The notes beneath the pieces are model-generated. The model did no database searches, was not told the DNA's origin, and saw only the letters and a list, made by a program, of their open reading frames with translations. Shown in pieces: positions 28,025 to 36,724 of a DNA stretch of 64,000 bases. The translations under genes and the position numbers were made by a program. The stretch's first letter is position 1; every line of letters starts with the position of its first letter. This DNA comes from JBKDZR01 sp047971485 (GTDB taxonomy: Bacteria > Pseudomonadota > Alphaproteobacteria > Rhodobacterales > Rhodobacteraceae): the NCBI GenBank assembly GCA_047971485.1, contig JBKDZR010000043.1, positions 5,206 to 69,205 of the forward strand, read 5' to 3'.

Positions 28025-29656
28025 ATGCAGCGTTTGACCATAGCCACGCACCCGATCGACGGGCAGAAACCCGGAACCTCGGGGTTGCGCAAAAAGACCC
28101 GTGTGTTCATGGGCCCCCATTACCTGGAAAACTTTATTCAGGCGATCTGGCAGGGGATTGGTGGCATTGCCGGCAAGACCCTGGTTTTGGGGGGCGACGG
28201 GCGGTATTTCAACGATCGGGCGGCGCAGTTGATCCTGCGCATGGCGGCGGCCTCGGGGGCGAAGAAGATCATCGTCGGGCGCGATGCCCTGTTGTCGACC
28301 CCGGCAGCCTCCAACCTGATCCGCAAGCGCGCCACCGATGGCGGTATCATCCTGTCGGCCAGCCACAATCCTGGCGGCATGGATGAGGATTTTGGCATCA
28401 AGTTCAACATGCCCAATGGCGGTCCGGCCCCTGCCGAGGTGACCGACCGGATCTTTGCTGCCACCACCAGCCTGACCTCCTATGACATCATCGAAGCACA
28501 GGATGTGGATCTCTCCGCCCCTGGAAAGACGGTTCTGGCCGGGATGGAAATCGAGGTGGTCGATCCGGTTGTGGATTACGTTGCGCTGATGGAAGAGATA
28601 TTCGATTTCAAGGCGTTGCGAGCCCTTTTCGCCAACGGGTTTACCATGAAATTCGATGCCATGCACGCAATCACCGGCCCCTATGCGGCGGCGATTTTCG
28701 AAGATGCCCTGGGGGCGGCGCCGGGCAGTGTGATCAATGCAACGCCCAGCCCGGATTTCGGCGGCGGGCACCCCGACCCGAACCCGATCTGGGCCAGGGA
28801 TCTGGTGGATCTGATGATGGGGCCCGAGGCGCCGGATTTCGGCGCCGCCTCGGACGGAGATGGGGACCGTAACATGATCGTCGGCCGGGCGGCCTATGTG
28901 ACCCCGTCGGACAGTCTGGCAGTGCTGGCGGCCAACGCCCATCACGCCCCGGCCTATGCCGGTGGGTTGAAGGGGGTGGCGCGTTCCATGCCGACATCAA
29001 AGGCGCTGGACCGGGTGGCCGCAGCCCGGGGGCTGGCCTGTTATGAGACGCCGACGGGCTGGAAATTCTTCGGCAACCTGCTGGATGACGGGCGCATCAC
29101 GCTGTGCGGTGAGGAAAGCGCGGGGACCGGATCGGATCATGTGCGCGAAAAGGATGGGGTCTGGGCCGTGCTGCTGTGGTTGTCGGTTCTGGCTGGAACG
29201 GGCAAGTCCGTGGGCGCGATCCTGGCCGATCACTGGGCCGAATTCGGGCGCAACTACTATTCCCGCCATGATTACGAGGCGGTGGACAGTGCAGCGGCTA
29301 ATGGGCTGATGGACGGGCTGCGGGCGCGGCTGGGCGATCTGCCTGGGCAGGCGGTTGCCGGGTTGACGGTCGAAACGGCTGATGAGTTCGCCTATGACGA
29401 TCCGGTCGATGGCAGCCGGGCCGAGGGGCAGGGCATTCGCATCGGCTTTGCCGGGGGGGCGCGGGCCGTGTTCCGGCTGTCCGGCACCGGGACCGAGGGT
29501 GCGACCTTGCGTGTTTATCTGGAAAGCCTGGAAACCGATCCAGCCGCCCAGGCCAGGGATCCGCAGGCGGCGCTGGCGCCGGTGATCGCTGCCGCCGATG
29601 CCATTGCCGGGATCGCGGAGCGGACGGGACGACAGGCGCCCGACGTGCGCACCTGA
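28025..29656 (+). CDS. pgm: Phosphoglucomutase
   Basis: Interconverts glucose-1-phosphate and glucose-6-phosphate, linking glycogen metabolism to glycolysis; 543 residues of the alpha-D-phosphohexomutase family. The N-terminal GTSGLRKKTRVF, the phosphoserine loop ILSASHNPGGMDEDFG, the metal loop ASDGDGDRNMIVG, the sugar-binding CGEESAGTGSDHVREKDG and the phosphate-binding RLSGTGTEGATLR all appear in order. It starts 4 bases after malQ, with GGAGG inside the malQ end. It serves both GlgC (supply of substrate) and GlgP (use of product). Confidence 0.97.
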   Translation: MQRLTIATHPIDGQKPGTSGLRKKTRVFMGPHYLENFIQAIWQGIGGIAGKTLVLGGDGRYFNDRAAQLILRMAAASGAKKIIVGRDALLSTPAASNLIRKRATDGGIILSASHNPGGMDEDFGIKFNMPNGGPAPAEVTDRIFAATTSLTSYDIIEAQDVDLSAPGKTVLAGMEIEVVDPVVDYVALMEEIFDFKALRALFANGFTMKFDAMHAITGPYAAAIFEDALGAAPGSVINATPSPDFGGGHPDPNPIWARDLVDLMMGPEAPDFGAASDGDGDRNMIVGRAAYVTPSDSLAVLAANAHHAPAYAGGLKGVARSMPTSKALDRVAAARGLACYETPTGWKFFGNLLDDGRITLCGEESAGTGSDHVREKDGVWAVLLWLSVLAGTGKSVGAILADHWAEFGRNYYSRHDYEAVDSAAANGLMDGLRARLGDLPGQAVAGLTVETADEFAYDDPVDGSRAEGQGIRIGFAGGARAVFRLSGTGTEGATLRVYLESLETDPAAQARDPQAALAPVIAAADAIAGIAERTGRQAPDVRT

Positions 29657-29675
29657 GATTGAAGAGAAGACTTGC

Positions 29676-32060
29676 ATGACGTCGGACACGGGGACGATCA
29701 GGGCCGAGATGGACAAGGCAGAGGGGCTGGCCGATTGGTGCCGGGCCCTGCTGACCACCCGTGAAACGGCGTTTGAGGCGCATCAGGCGATTGCCCGGCG
29801 GCTTGGCGCGCATCTGAAGGATGGGGTGGCGTTGTTCGGGTTCTGGACGCCGGAACTTCTGGATCATCGCGTGCCTGATGGCGATGTCTTTCTTGAAATC
29901 CTCCGCCCCGAAGACATGCCGGACCTGACCGTTGCCCATCAGGAGATTCGCTTTTCTCGGGTCTGTCTGCCGGTGGTGCGCTGCGATGCCCACAGCTTTG
30001 CCGCGGTCAGCGGTCTCCGGGCGGGGCGCCGTGTCGGGTAGGCGATTTCTACGCGCTGGTCTGGCGCGATGCCGAGGATGTGTGGCACCGCATCCTGGAT
30101 CCGATGGCGGCGTCGCTGCCCTTTGGTGCCTTCGCTCCGGCCGAGTTTTACGACACCGGTGCGATGCAGCAGGGGCGTGCGGATGCCGCCTATTATGCGG
30201 CGCTGAAAGGTGCGGCGCCGCATAAATTTGGCCCGCCCGCAAATATCCTGCAAATCCATGTGCCGACCGCCACCGCCGGGGGCACCCTGGCCAGTCTAAC
30301 CCGGCTTTATGAGCGGTTGGGGGAACGGGTGCGGCAGGGGTTGCAACTGGAACCGGTGGATGAACTGTTTCTGGGCTATGACGCGGTTCAGCTGTTACCG
30401 GTAGAGCCGGCAACCGTCTATGAAACGGGCCATCCCTTCTGGGCTGAAACCGCCCATGACGGGGATGGCGTGACGGTGCACTTGACCCGGCCCGACACCA
30501 CCAACTGGGGCTATGACGTGGTGATCTCGGGGATGGCGACGGTCAACCCGGTGCTTCTGGAAAGCGGGCGCCCGGATGAATTGGTCGATCTGGCCGCAGT
30601 TTTGCATAACTTTCCGGTCAAGCCCAAGATGTTGGTCCTTGATGTGGTGTTTGGCCATTCCGACAATCAGGGATTGGGCGCGCTCAACCATCATTTCTTT
30701 GCCGGTCCGAACATGTATGGCCAGAATCTCGATTACCGGGATCCGGCCGTGCGGGCGATCTTGCTGGAAATGCAACGTCGCAAGGTCAATTTCGGCGCGG
30801 ACGGGGTGCGGGTCGACGGGGCGCAGGATTTCAAGTTCTGGGACATGCGCGATCAGGTGCTGTTGCATGATGATGATTACCTGCAGGCCATGGCCGATAT
30901 CGGGCAAGAGGTGGCCGGCACGCGATACCGCCCCTGGTTCGTGTTCGAGGATGGCCGGTCCTGGCCACAGGAGGACTGGGAACTCAGTTCCACCTATCGC
31001 GCGGTGATCGATGGGCAGCGCGACGATGATGTGTTTCAGTGGGGACCTTTAACTTTCGCCCATAACACACCGTTTTTATACACACTTTGGCTGTCAAAAT
31101 TCTGGCGCATCCAGGAGATTCTGGATTGGGGTGCGAACTGGATCTCCGGCACGGCCAACCATGATACCCTGCACCGGGGCACCCAGGTGAACCCGGAACT
31201 GAACATCAACACGCGCCTCGGCGATACCCATATGGAGATCCTCGACAAGACCTATGACAACCCGGCCGTGGCGATGCTGACCTATGGGGCCCTGCCCGGG
31301 GTGCCGATGGATTTCCTGAACGCCACGGCGCGGGCCTCGTGGGGGTTCATTCGCAATCAGGATGACCGGTATGGGGTCAAGGTCGTGGCGGAAGAGGCGA
31401 TCAGCCTGAAATGGCAGGTGGATGAATACAGCTATTCGGTGCATCGCAATTTTCGCCGGATGAAGGATCTGGGCTTTGGCACACGGCCCGAATTGGCGCG
31501 GTTCTTCGAATTTCTGCCCGCGCTGGTCGATGTGACGGGCTATGATCTGGGGGAAATCGCGCGGTTGCTGAATGCGGCCGAACCGGCGCTGGCCGGGCCG
31601 GGCGCCTTCACCGAGGCCAATCTCAAGGCGATTGCCCGGGCCTGGATGGATGACATGCATGATTATTGCAATGTCGCCAATTCACTGACCGGGTTGGATC
31701 CGCAGCAGACCAGCTTCATGTTCGCGCTGCGCCGGTTCCGGCGGAAAAAACGTCTGGTTGCGGCATGATCTGGGGCCAAGGGACCGTTTCGATTATCTAC
31801 GTCCGATCGAGAGGCGGGTGGTCTTCGCCTCGTTGCGCCACGGACCGGCAGGCGAGCAGGTGTTCACCCTGATCCATATGGAGGGCGGGCAGACCGCCGA
31901 GATCGACCCACTGCGCCTGCCAATCGACGGGTTGGACGGCGAGGGCTGGCGGCTGGCGCTGAAAACGCCGGGCATTGGCGATGACTATCTGGGCGGCCCG
32001 ATTGTCCTGCGTGACAGCATGGGGGTGATCTTTACCCGCCCAGCGGGGGGCAGGGGGTGA
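29676..32060 (+). pseudogene. GH13-type glycosidase, glucosylglycerol-hydrolase-like, split by two frameshifts
   Basis: Last gene of the glg operon. The protein runs in one frame from 29676 to about 30000-30040, moves -1 into a second frame (to 31768), then returns by +1 to the first frame at the A6 run 31745-31750, and ends at 32060. The joined product is about 795 residues. The middle piece has a GH13-like barrel: NFGADGVRVDGAQDFKFWD with the nucleophile, WFVFEDGRSWPQEDWE with the acid/base, and GTANHDTLHRGT. The last piece (FASLRHGPAGEQVFTLIHMEGG...) looks like the C-terminal beta-sandwich. I recall the overall pattern from proteins annotated glucosylglycerol hydrolase (GghA, cyanobacterial Slr1670); sucrose-phosphorylase-like enzymes are the alternative. 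Sequencing error, decay, or slippage on A6 could each explain the shifts. Confidence 0.65.
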
Positions 32061-32192
32061 CAGGGCAGATGAGAACCGGGACAGTGCCGGGCTGGCGGGG
32101 ATATCCGGCGCGGGGTGGGGTAGTTCGCGGCGGCACTGGTCCCATTGCCGGCATGATCCGCGAAAATTCAACGGATCGTTGGACGGCCTGCC

Positions 32193-32222
32193 CTTGCAGC
32201 CCCCCCCCGCGGCGACTAGAAC
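32193..32222 (+). promoter_or_regulatory. Candidate promoter of clpP
   Basis: TTGCAG (32194-32199), a 17-base spacer holding a run of nine C, and TAGAAC (32217-32222), 38 bases before the clpP ATG. The hexamers match a vegetative promoter moderately. Because clpP is often heat-inducible, the CTTG-type -35 could also serve a heat-shock sigma factor; sequence alone does not decide. Confidence 0.35.
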
Positions 32223-32259
32223 CTTGGCGAACGGGCAGTCCGGGCAGAGGCAGAGCACA

Positions 32260-32892
32260 ATGAACGATCCGCGCGAATTTTACATGAATACCCTTGTTCC
32301 CATGGTGGTCGAGCAGACCTCGCGCGGGGAACGGGCCTATGATATCTTTTCGCGCCTGTTGAAGGAGCGGATCATTTTCGTCTCTGGTCCGGTGCATGAC
32401 GGCATGTCGCAGCTGATCGTCGCCCAGCTTCTTCACCTGGAAGCCGAAAACCCGGCCAAGGAAATTTCCATGTATATCAACAGCCCCGGCGGTGTCGTCA
32501 CCTCGGGTCTGTCGATTTATGACACGATGCAATACATCAAACCGGCGGTCTCGACGCTGGTGGTTGGGCAGGCGGCCTCGATGGGGTCGCTGCTGCTGAC
32601 CGCCGGGGAAAAGGGCATGCGCTTTTCCCTGCCCAACAGCCGGATCATGGTCCACCAGCCCTCGGGCGGCTATCAGGGCCAGGCGACCGATATCATGATC
32701 CATGCCCAGGAAACCCAGAAATTGAAGGACCGGCTGAATCAGATCTACGTGAAACACACCGGTCAGGATTTCGAGACTGTCGTTCAGGCGCTGGAACGCG
32801 ACAATTTCATGGATGCGGAACAGGCCAAGGCATGGGGCCTGATTGATGAGATTGTCGAAAACCGGGATGCTGCAAAAAGCGGCGACAGCTGA
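32260..32892 (+). CDS. clpP: ATP-dependent Clp protease proteolytic subunit
   Basis: Serine protease barrel of the ClpXP/ClpAP complexes, 210 residues. The catalytic Ser is in GQAASMGSLLLTAG, the His in RIMVHQPSGGYQGQATD, and the Asp follows in the ERDNFM region. The N-terminal MNDPREFYMNTLVPMVVEQT is typical of alphaproteobacteria. The frame stays open upstream to 32179, but the ATG at 32260 is where similarity starts. clpX follows after about 130 bases, the usual arrangement. Confidence 0.97.
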   Translation: MNDPREFYMNTLVPMVVEQTSRGERAYDIFSRLLKERIIFVSGPVHDGMSQLIVAQLLHLEAENPAKEISMYINSPGGVVTSGLSIYDTMQYIKPAVSTLVVGQAASMGSLLLTAGEKGMRFSLPNSRIMVHQPSGGYQGQATDIMIHAQETQKLKDRLNQIYVKHTGQDFETVVQALERDNFMDAEQAKAWGLIDEIVENRDAAKSGDS

Positions 32893-33025
32893 TATGGGCC
32901 GCGCGATATGGCTGGCGCGGCGGAATTTGACATTGTGGATGCCCGGAGGCTGGCCTAGTCTTTGCAGTCAATGGGGCCATCGTGGTCCGGGCGGACATCA
33001 AGGCCGCGCGCCTTGGAGGTGACCT

Positions 33026-34288
33026 ATGGCGAATAATACTGGCGGTGACAGCAAGAACACCCTTTATTGCAGCTTTTGCGGCAAAAGCCAGCATGAGGTG
33101 CGCAAACTGATTGCCGGTCCGACGGTGTTCATCTGCGATGAATGCGTCGAGTTGTGCATGGATATCATCCGTGAGGAAACCAAATCCGCCGGGTTGAAAG
33201 CCTCGGAAGGGGTGCCAGCCCCCAAGGAAATCTGCGACGTTCTTGACGATTACGTGATCGGCCAGGCTCATGCCAAGCGGGTCTTGTCGGTGGCGGTGCA
33301 CAACCACTACAAGCGTTTGAACCACGCTGGAAAGACCGAGGTTGAACTGGCCAAGTCGAACATCCTGCTGATCGGGCCCACCGGCTGTGGCAAGACCCTG
33401 CTGGCCCAGACGCTGGCGCGGATCCTGGATGTGCCCTTCACAATGGCCGATGCCACGACCCTGACCGAGGCGGGCTATGTCGGTGAGGATGTGGAAAACA
33501 TCATCCTCAAGCTGTTGCAGGCCAGCGAATACAATGTCGAACGGGCGCAGCGCGGTATTGTCTATATCGACGAGGTCGACAAGATTACCCGCAAGTCCGA
33601 CAACCCGTCCATCACCCGCGATGTTTCGGGCGAGGGGGTACAACAGGCGCTGCTGAAAATCATGGAAGGCACGGTGGCCTCGGTGCCGCCCCAGGGTGGG
33701 CGCAAGCATCCGCAGCAGGAATTCCTTCAGGTCGACACCACCAATATCCTGTTCATCTGTGGCGGGGCCTTTGCCGGGTTGGAAAAGATCATCGCGCAGC
33801 GTGGCAAGGGGTCGGCCATTGGGTTTGGTGCGGATGTCAAAGAGAACGATACCCGCGGCGTTGGCGAGATGTTCAACGAGCTGGAACCCGAGGATCTGCT
33901 GAAATTCGGTCTGATCCCGGAATTTGTCGGTCGCTTGCCGGTGATTGCGACGCTGCAGGATCTGGACGAGGACGCGCTGGTCACCATCCTGACCGAGCCG
34001 AAGAACGCCTTGGTCAAGCAATATCAGCGGCTGTTCGAGTTGGAGGACACCAAGCTGACCTTCACCGATGATGCGCTCAAGGCGATCGCCAAGCGTGCCA
34101 TTGCCCGCAAGACCGGGGCGCGCGGGCTGCGCTCGATCATGGAGGATATCCTGCTGGATACCATGTTCGACCTGCCCACGGCCCAGGGGGTTGAAGAAGT
34201 GGTGGTCAACGAAGAGGCCGTGAACGCGGCTGCGGCCCCGCTGCTGATTTACGCAGACCGCAAGGGTGAGCCGGCCACCGCCGGCTGA
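33026..34288 (+). CDS. clpX: ATP-dependent Clp protease ATP-binding subunit ClpX
   Basis: AAA+ unfoldase that feeds substrates to ClpP; 420 residues. An N-terminal zinc-binding domain has CSFCGKS and CDECVELC. Walker A is GPTGCGKTLLAQ, Walker B is IVYIDEVDK, and the pore loop region GYVGEDVENII and sensor 2 GARGLRSIMEDILLD are present. The IGFGADV segment typical of the ClpP-docking IGF loop is seen after the Walker B region. GGAGGTG lies 6 bases before the ATG. It lies directly downstream of clpP. Confidence 0.98.
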   Translation: MANNTGGDSKNTLYCSFCGKSQHEVRKLIAGPTVFICDECVELCMDIIREETKSAGLKASEGVPAPKEICDVLDDYVIGQAHAKRVLSVAVHNHYKRLNHAGKTEVELAKSNILLIGPTGCGKTLLAQTLARILDVPFTMADATTLTEAGYVGEDVENIILKLLQASEYNVERAQRGIVYIDEVDKITRKSDNPSITRDVSGEGVQQALLKIMEGTVASVPPQGGRKHPQQEFLQVDTTNILFICGGAFAGLEKIIAQRGKGSAIGFGADVKENDTRGVGEMFNELEPEDLLKFGLIPEFVGRLPVIATLQDLDEDALVTILTEPKNALVKQYQRLFELEDTKLTFTDDALKAIAKRAIARKTGARGLRSIMEDILLDTMFDLPTAQGVEEVVVNEEAVNAAAAPLLIYADRKGEPATAG

Positions 34289-34311
34289 TCCCTGCCCGAA
34301 GGACCCGTTTC

Positions 34312-34686
34312 ATGGATCGTTTGACGACATCATCGCCCTATGAGGCGAAAATCGGTTATGCCCGTGTAGTCAATGATGGGCTTTATGCCCATGTCGCCGG
34401 GACAACCGGTCTGGATCCCGATGGGCCTGCGGATCAGTCTGCGGTCGATCAATGCGCCTTGACCCTGACCCGGCTGGCCGCAGCGCTGGACATGGTCGGG
34501 CTGGATTTCTCGGATCTGGTCCGGGTGACGTATTATCTGCCCAATGGGGGCGATTTCGAGGCGTGCTGGCCGGTTCTGAGTGCCGCATTCGGGGATCATC
34601 CGCCGGCGGCGACGATGGTCGTGGCCGGGCTGATTGATCCGCGCATGAAGATCGAGATCGAAGCGACCGCGCGGATGCGCGCCTGA
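34312..34686 (+). CDS. RidA (YjgF/YER057c/UK114) family protein
   Basis: A 124-residue small enzyme of the Rid superfamily, whose founding member hydrolyses reactive enamine/imine intermediates. The fold is evident from NDGLYAHVAGTTGLDPDG, then LTLTRLAAALDMVGLDFSDLVRVTYYL and the C-terminal VVAGLIDPRMKIEIEATA with the conserved arginine. It starts 24 bases after clpX. It diverges from canonical RidA, so its exact subclass (Rid2-7) and substrate are uncertain. Confidence 0.85.
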   Translation: MDRLTTSSPYEAKIGYARVVNDGLYAHVAGTTGLDPDGPADQSAVDQCALTLTRLAAALDMVGLDFSDLVRVTYYLPNGGDFEACWPVLSAAFGDHPPAATMVVAGLIDPRMKIEIEATARMRA

Positions 34687-34765
34687 TCGTGGCCCAGCGA
34701 CGCTGTGTCACTGGACGTGGCGGGGTGTCTGGGTCATATGGAACAGGACTGAAACGGAGGCGGGC

Positions 34766-35149
34766 ATGGCATTCCTCTACACCCTGAAGCGGGCATTTAC
34801 CTGGTGGAACAGTGAAACCATCGGTACGCAGATTTTCACCGCGCGTCATGGCATCAAGGTTGGCCAGGACGATCAGGGCAATGTCTATTACAAGAACAAG
34901 GACGATAGCCGCCGCTGGGTGATCTATAACGGCGATATCGAGGCAAGCCGTGTGCCAACTGACTGGCATGGCTGGTTGCACCGGACCTGGGACACGCCGC
35001 CGACCGAGGCCCCGCTGCCCCACAAAAGCTGGGAAAAGCCGCATCAGGAAAACCTGACCGGCAGTGCGCGGGCCTATGCACCCGCCGGGTCGATGTATCG
35101 CGCCCATCCGGCAGAGCGCCGCGATTACGAGGCTTGGCAGCCCGAATGA
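34766..35149 (+). CDS. NADH:ubiquinone oxidoreductase subunit NDUFA12 (17.2 kDa type)
   Basis: A 127-residue supernumerary complex I subunit, homologous to mitochondrial B17.2/NDUFA12 and found in alphaproteobacteria. The hallmark segments are WWNSETIGTQIFTARHGIKVGQDDQGNVYY, the RRWVIYNGDIEASRVPTDWHGWLHRT block and the P-rich C-terminus ending EAWQPE. GGAGG precedes the ATG. The chromosomal order NDUFA12 - mlaD - DUF2155 - aat - accC - accB is a familiar Rhodobacterales arrangement. Confidence 0.92.
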   Translation: MAFLYTLKRAFTWWNSETIGTQIFTARHGIKVGQDDQGNVYYKNKDDSRRWVIYNGDIEASRVPTDWHGWLHRTWDTPPTEAPLPHKSWEKPHQENLTGSARAYAPAGSMYRAHPAERRDYEAWQPE

Positions 35150-35286
35150 CGATGGGGCCCGATCCCCGTGCGGCCTTGGGGCGCGTGATTTGGCGCGTGA
35201 AGAAATGATGACACATCTCAGAAATTCGGAAATCCGTTTTCCAGGGTTTCCAATGGACATGAGAGACATAAGGCAAGGTTTCGACT

Positions 35287-35733
35287 ATGGCTGAAAATCG
35301 CACAGAACTTCTTGTGGGCGCTGCCGTACTGGCGGTTGCGGCCGGGTTTCTGGTGTTCGCCAACGGGTCCATCGGAGCGGTGAGTAACAGCGCCAGCTAT
35401 GAGGTGACGGCCAGTTTCCGTTCGGCTGAGGGGATCACGGCGGGCACCGATATTCGTCTGGCCGGGGTCAAGGTCGGGTCGGTCCGGGACCTCAAGCTCA
35501 ACCCTGACACTTTCCGCGCCGATGCCCGTCTGGCAATTGACGAAGGCATCGCGGTGCCGGATGACAGTTCGATCGTGGTCGCCTCGGAAGGGCTGTTGGG
35601 CGGTAACTTCGTTGAGATCCTGCCCGGTGGATCAATGACCAATTTCGAGAACGGCGCCGAAGTGACCGATACCCAGGGCGCGGTCAGCCTGATCCAGTTA
35701 CTGTCCAAGTTCGTCGGTTCCGCCGCCCAATGA
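35287..35733 (+). CDS. mlaD: Outer membrane lipid asymmetry protein MlaD (MCE family)
   Basis: Periplasmic, inner-membrane-anchored substrate-binding component of the Mla phospholipid transport ABC system; 148 residues. One N-terminal membrane anchor (LLVGAAVLAVAAGFLVFA, residues 8-25) is followed by a single MCE domain beginning YEVTASFRSAEGITAGTDIRLAGVKVGSV, with VASEGLLGGNFVEILPGG near its end. The partners mlaE and mlaF are not in the window. The stop overlaps the start of the DUF2155 gene by 4 bases. Confidence 0.92.
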   Translation: MAENRTELLVGAAVLAVAAGFLVFANGSIGAVSNSASYEVTASFRSAEGITAGTDIRLAGVKVGSVRDLKLNPDTFRADARLAIDEGIAVPDDSSIVVASEGLLGGNFVEILPGGSMTNFENGAEVTDTQGAVSLIQLLSKFVGSAAQ

Positions 35734-36089
35734 AGGGGGCTGTCGCCGGGTTGGCTCTGGCCCTGACCGTGGGCTCGGCCAGTGCGGTCGATGTCGCCTT
35801 GGGGACCGGGGCGGAACTGCGCGGGCTTGACCGGCTGACCGGTGCGCTGAGCGTGATTGATTTGCCGGTGGGCAGCAGCGCATCCTTGGGGTCGTTGCGG
35901 ATCAGTCTGGTTGAATGCCGCTACCCGACAGACAACCCGGCCGGCGATGCCTATGCCTACATGCTGATCGACAGCCAGGACACGGGCACCAAGCAGTTCG
36001 AGGGGTGGATGATCGCCTCGTCTCCGGCGCTGAATGCGCTGGATCACATGCGTTACGATGTCTGGGTCATTCGCTGTAACAGGGCCTGA
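35730..36089 (+). CDS. DUF2155 domain-containing secreted protein
   Basis: A 119-residue protein of unknown function with a signal peptide (residues 1-19, LALALTVGSASA). The conserved DUF2155 core contains LGSLRISLVECRYP, a DAYAYMLI segment, FEGWMIASSPALNALDHMRYDVWVIRC with two conserved cysteines. It starts inside the mlaD stop (ATGA), so it is translationally coupled, and its last 37 bases overlap the end of the convergent aat gene. The recurrent pairing with mlaD suggests an envelope role, which is inference. Confidence 0.85.
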   Translation: MKGAVAGLALALTVGSASAVDVALGTGAELRGLDRLTGALSVIDLPVGSSASLGSLRISLVECRYPTDNPAGDAYAYMLIDSQDTGTKQFEGWMIASSPALNALDHMRYDVWVIRCNRA

Positions 36090-36697
36090 CCGTCGCGTGG
36101 CAAAGAGGGCGCGGTGAAATCCGCCGGTTGGCCCAGGGCCTGGTGCAGAAGGGCATGGTATTGATCGCGGTCCACCTCAATGGCGCCGAGACTGGCCAGA
36201 TGCGCGGTCAGGAACTGGGTGTCAAACAGCCGAAAGCCTGCCTGACATAGCCGGTCGGCCAGATAGGCGAGGGCGATCTTGGAGGCATCGGTGCGGGTGG
36301 AGAACATGCTTTCGCCGAAAAATGCAGCCCCCAGGCAGACGCCATAGACCCCGCCGATCAGCCCGCTGTTATCGCGCACTTCCAGGGAATGGGCGAAACC
36401 GGCGGCGTGAAGATCCATGTAAAGCGCAAAGATCCGATCGCTGATCCAGGTCTCGTCGCGATTGGCGCAGGCGCGGACGGTGGCGGAGAAATCGACATCC
36501 ACCGCCACCTCGTAATCCATACGTCGGATGCTGCGGCGCAGGCTGCGCGAGATGTGGAACCCGTCCAGCGGAAAGATGCCGCGGCGGCGCGGATCGACCC
36601 AGAACAGATCCGGATCGTCGCGGCCCTCGGCCATGGGGAAGACGCCCATCGCATAGGCGCGCAGCAGGATTTCGGGGGTCAGCGCATCGTCAGCCAT
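36053..36697 (-). CDS. aat: Leucyl/phenylalanyl-tRNA--protein transferase
   Basis: Transfers Leu or Phe from tRNA to N-terminal Arg/Lys of proteins, marking them for the ClpS-dependent N-degron pathway; 214 residues. Characteristic: LLRAYAMGVFPMAE, LFWVDPRRRGIFPLDGFHISRSLRR, TWISDRIFALYMDLHAAGFAHSLE, and GVYGVCLGAAFFGESMFS, followed by FDTQFLTAHLASLGA. Convergent with, and overlapping, the DUF2155 gene by 37 bases. It lies just downstream of accC on the same strand. Confidence 0.95.
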   Translation of the reverse strand: MADDALTPEILLRAYAMGVFPMAEGRDDPDLFWVDPRRRGIFPLDGFHISRSLRRSIRRMDYEVAVDVDFSATVRACANRDETWISDRIFALYMDLHAAGFAHSLEVRDNSGLIGGVYGVCLGAAFFGESMFSTRTDASKIALAYLADRLCQAGFRLFDTQFLTAHLASLGAIEVDRDQYHALLHQALGQPADFTAPSLPRDGQALLQRMTQTS

Positions 36698-36724
36698 GCC
36701 GCGATCCGTGGCCGGCGGGGGATG

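Noticed and set aside
30000..30045. Programmed -1 ribosomal frameshift in the GH13 gene
   Set aside because: No X-XXY-YYZ slippery heptamer or obvious downstream pseudoknot is visible there; a lost base is the simpler reading.
32927..32961. TTGACA with TAGTCT as a clpX promoter
   Set aside because: The spacing is 23 bases, too long for a vegetative promoter, and no better -10 lies at 16-18 bases.
35207..35294. A short frame (MMTHLRNSEIRF...) before mlaD
   Set aside because: Only 29 codons, overlaps the mlaD start in another frame, and has no sign of conservation or a leader-type codon pattern.
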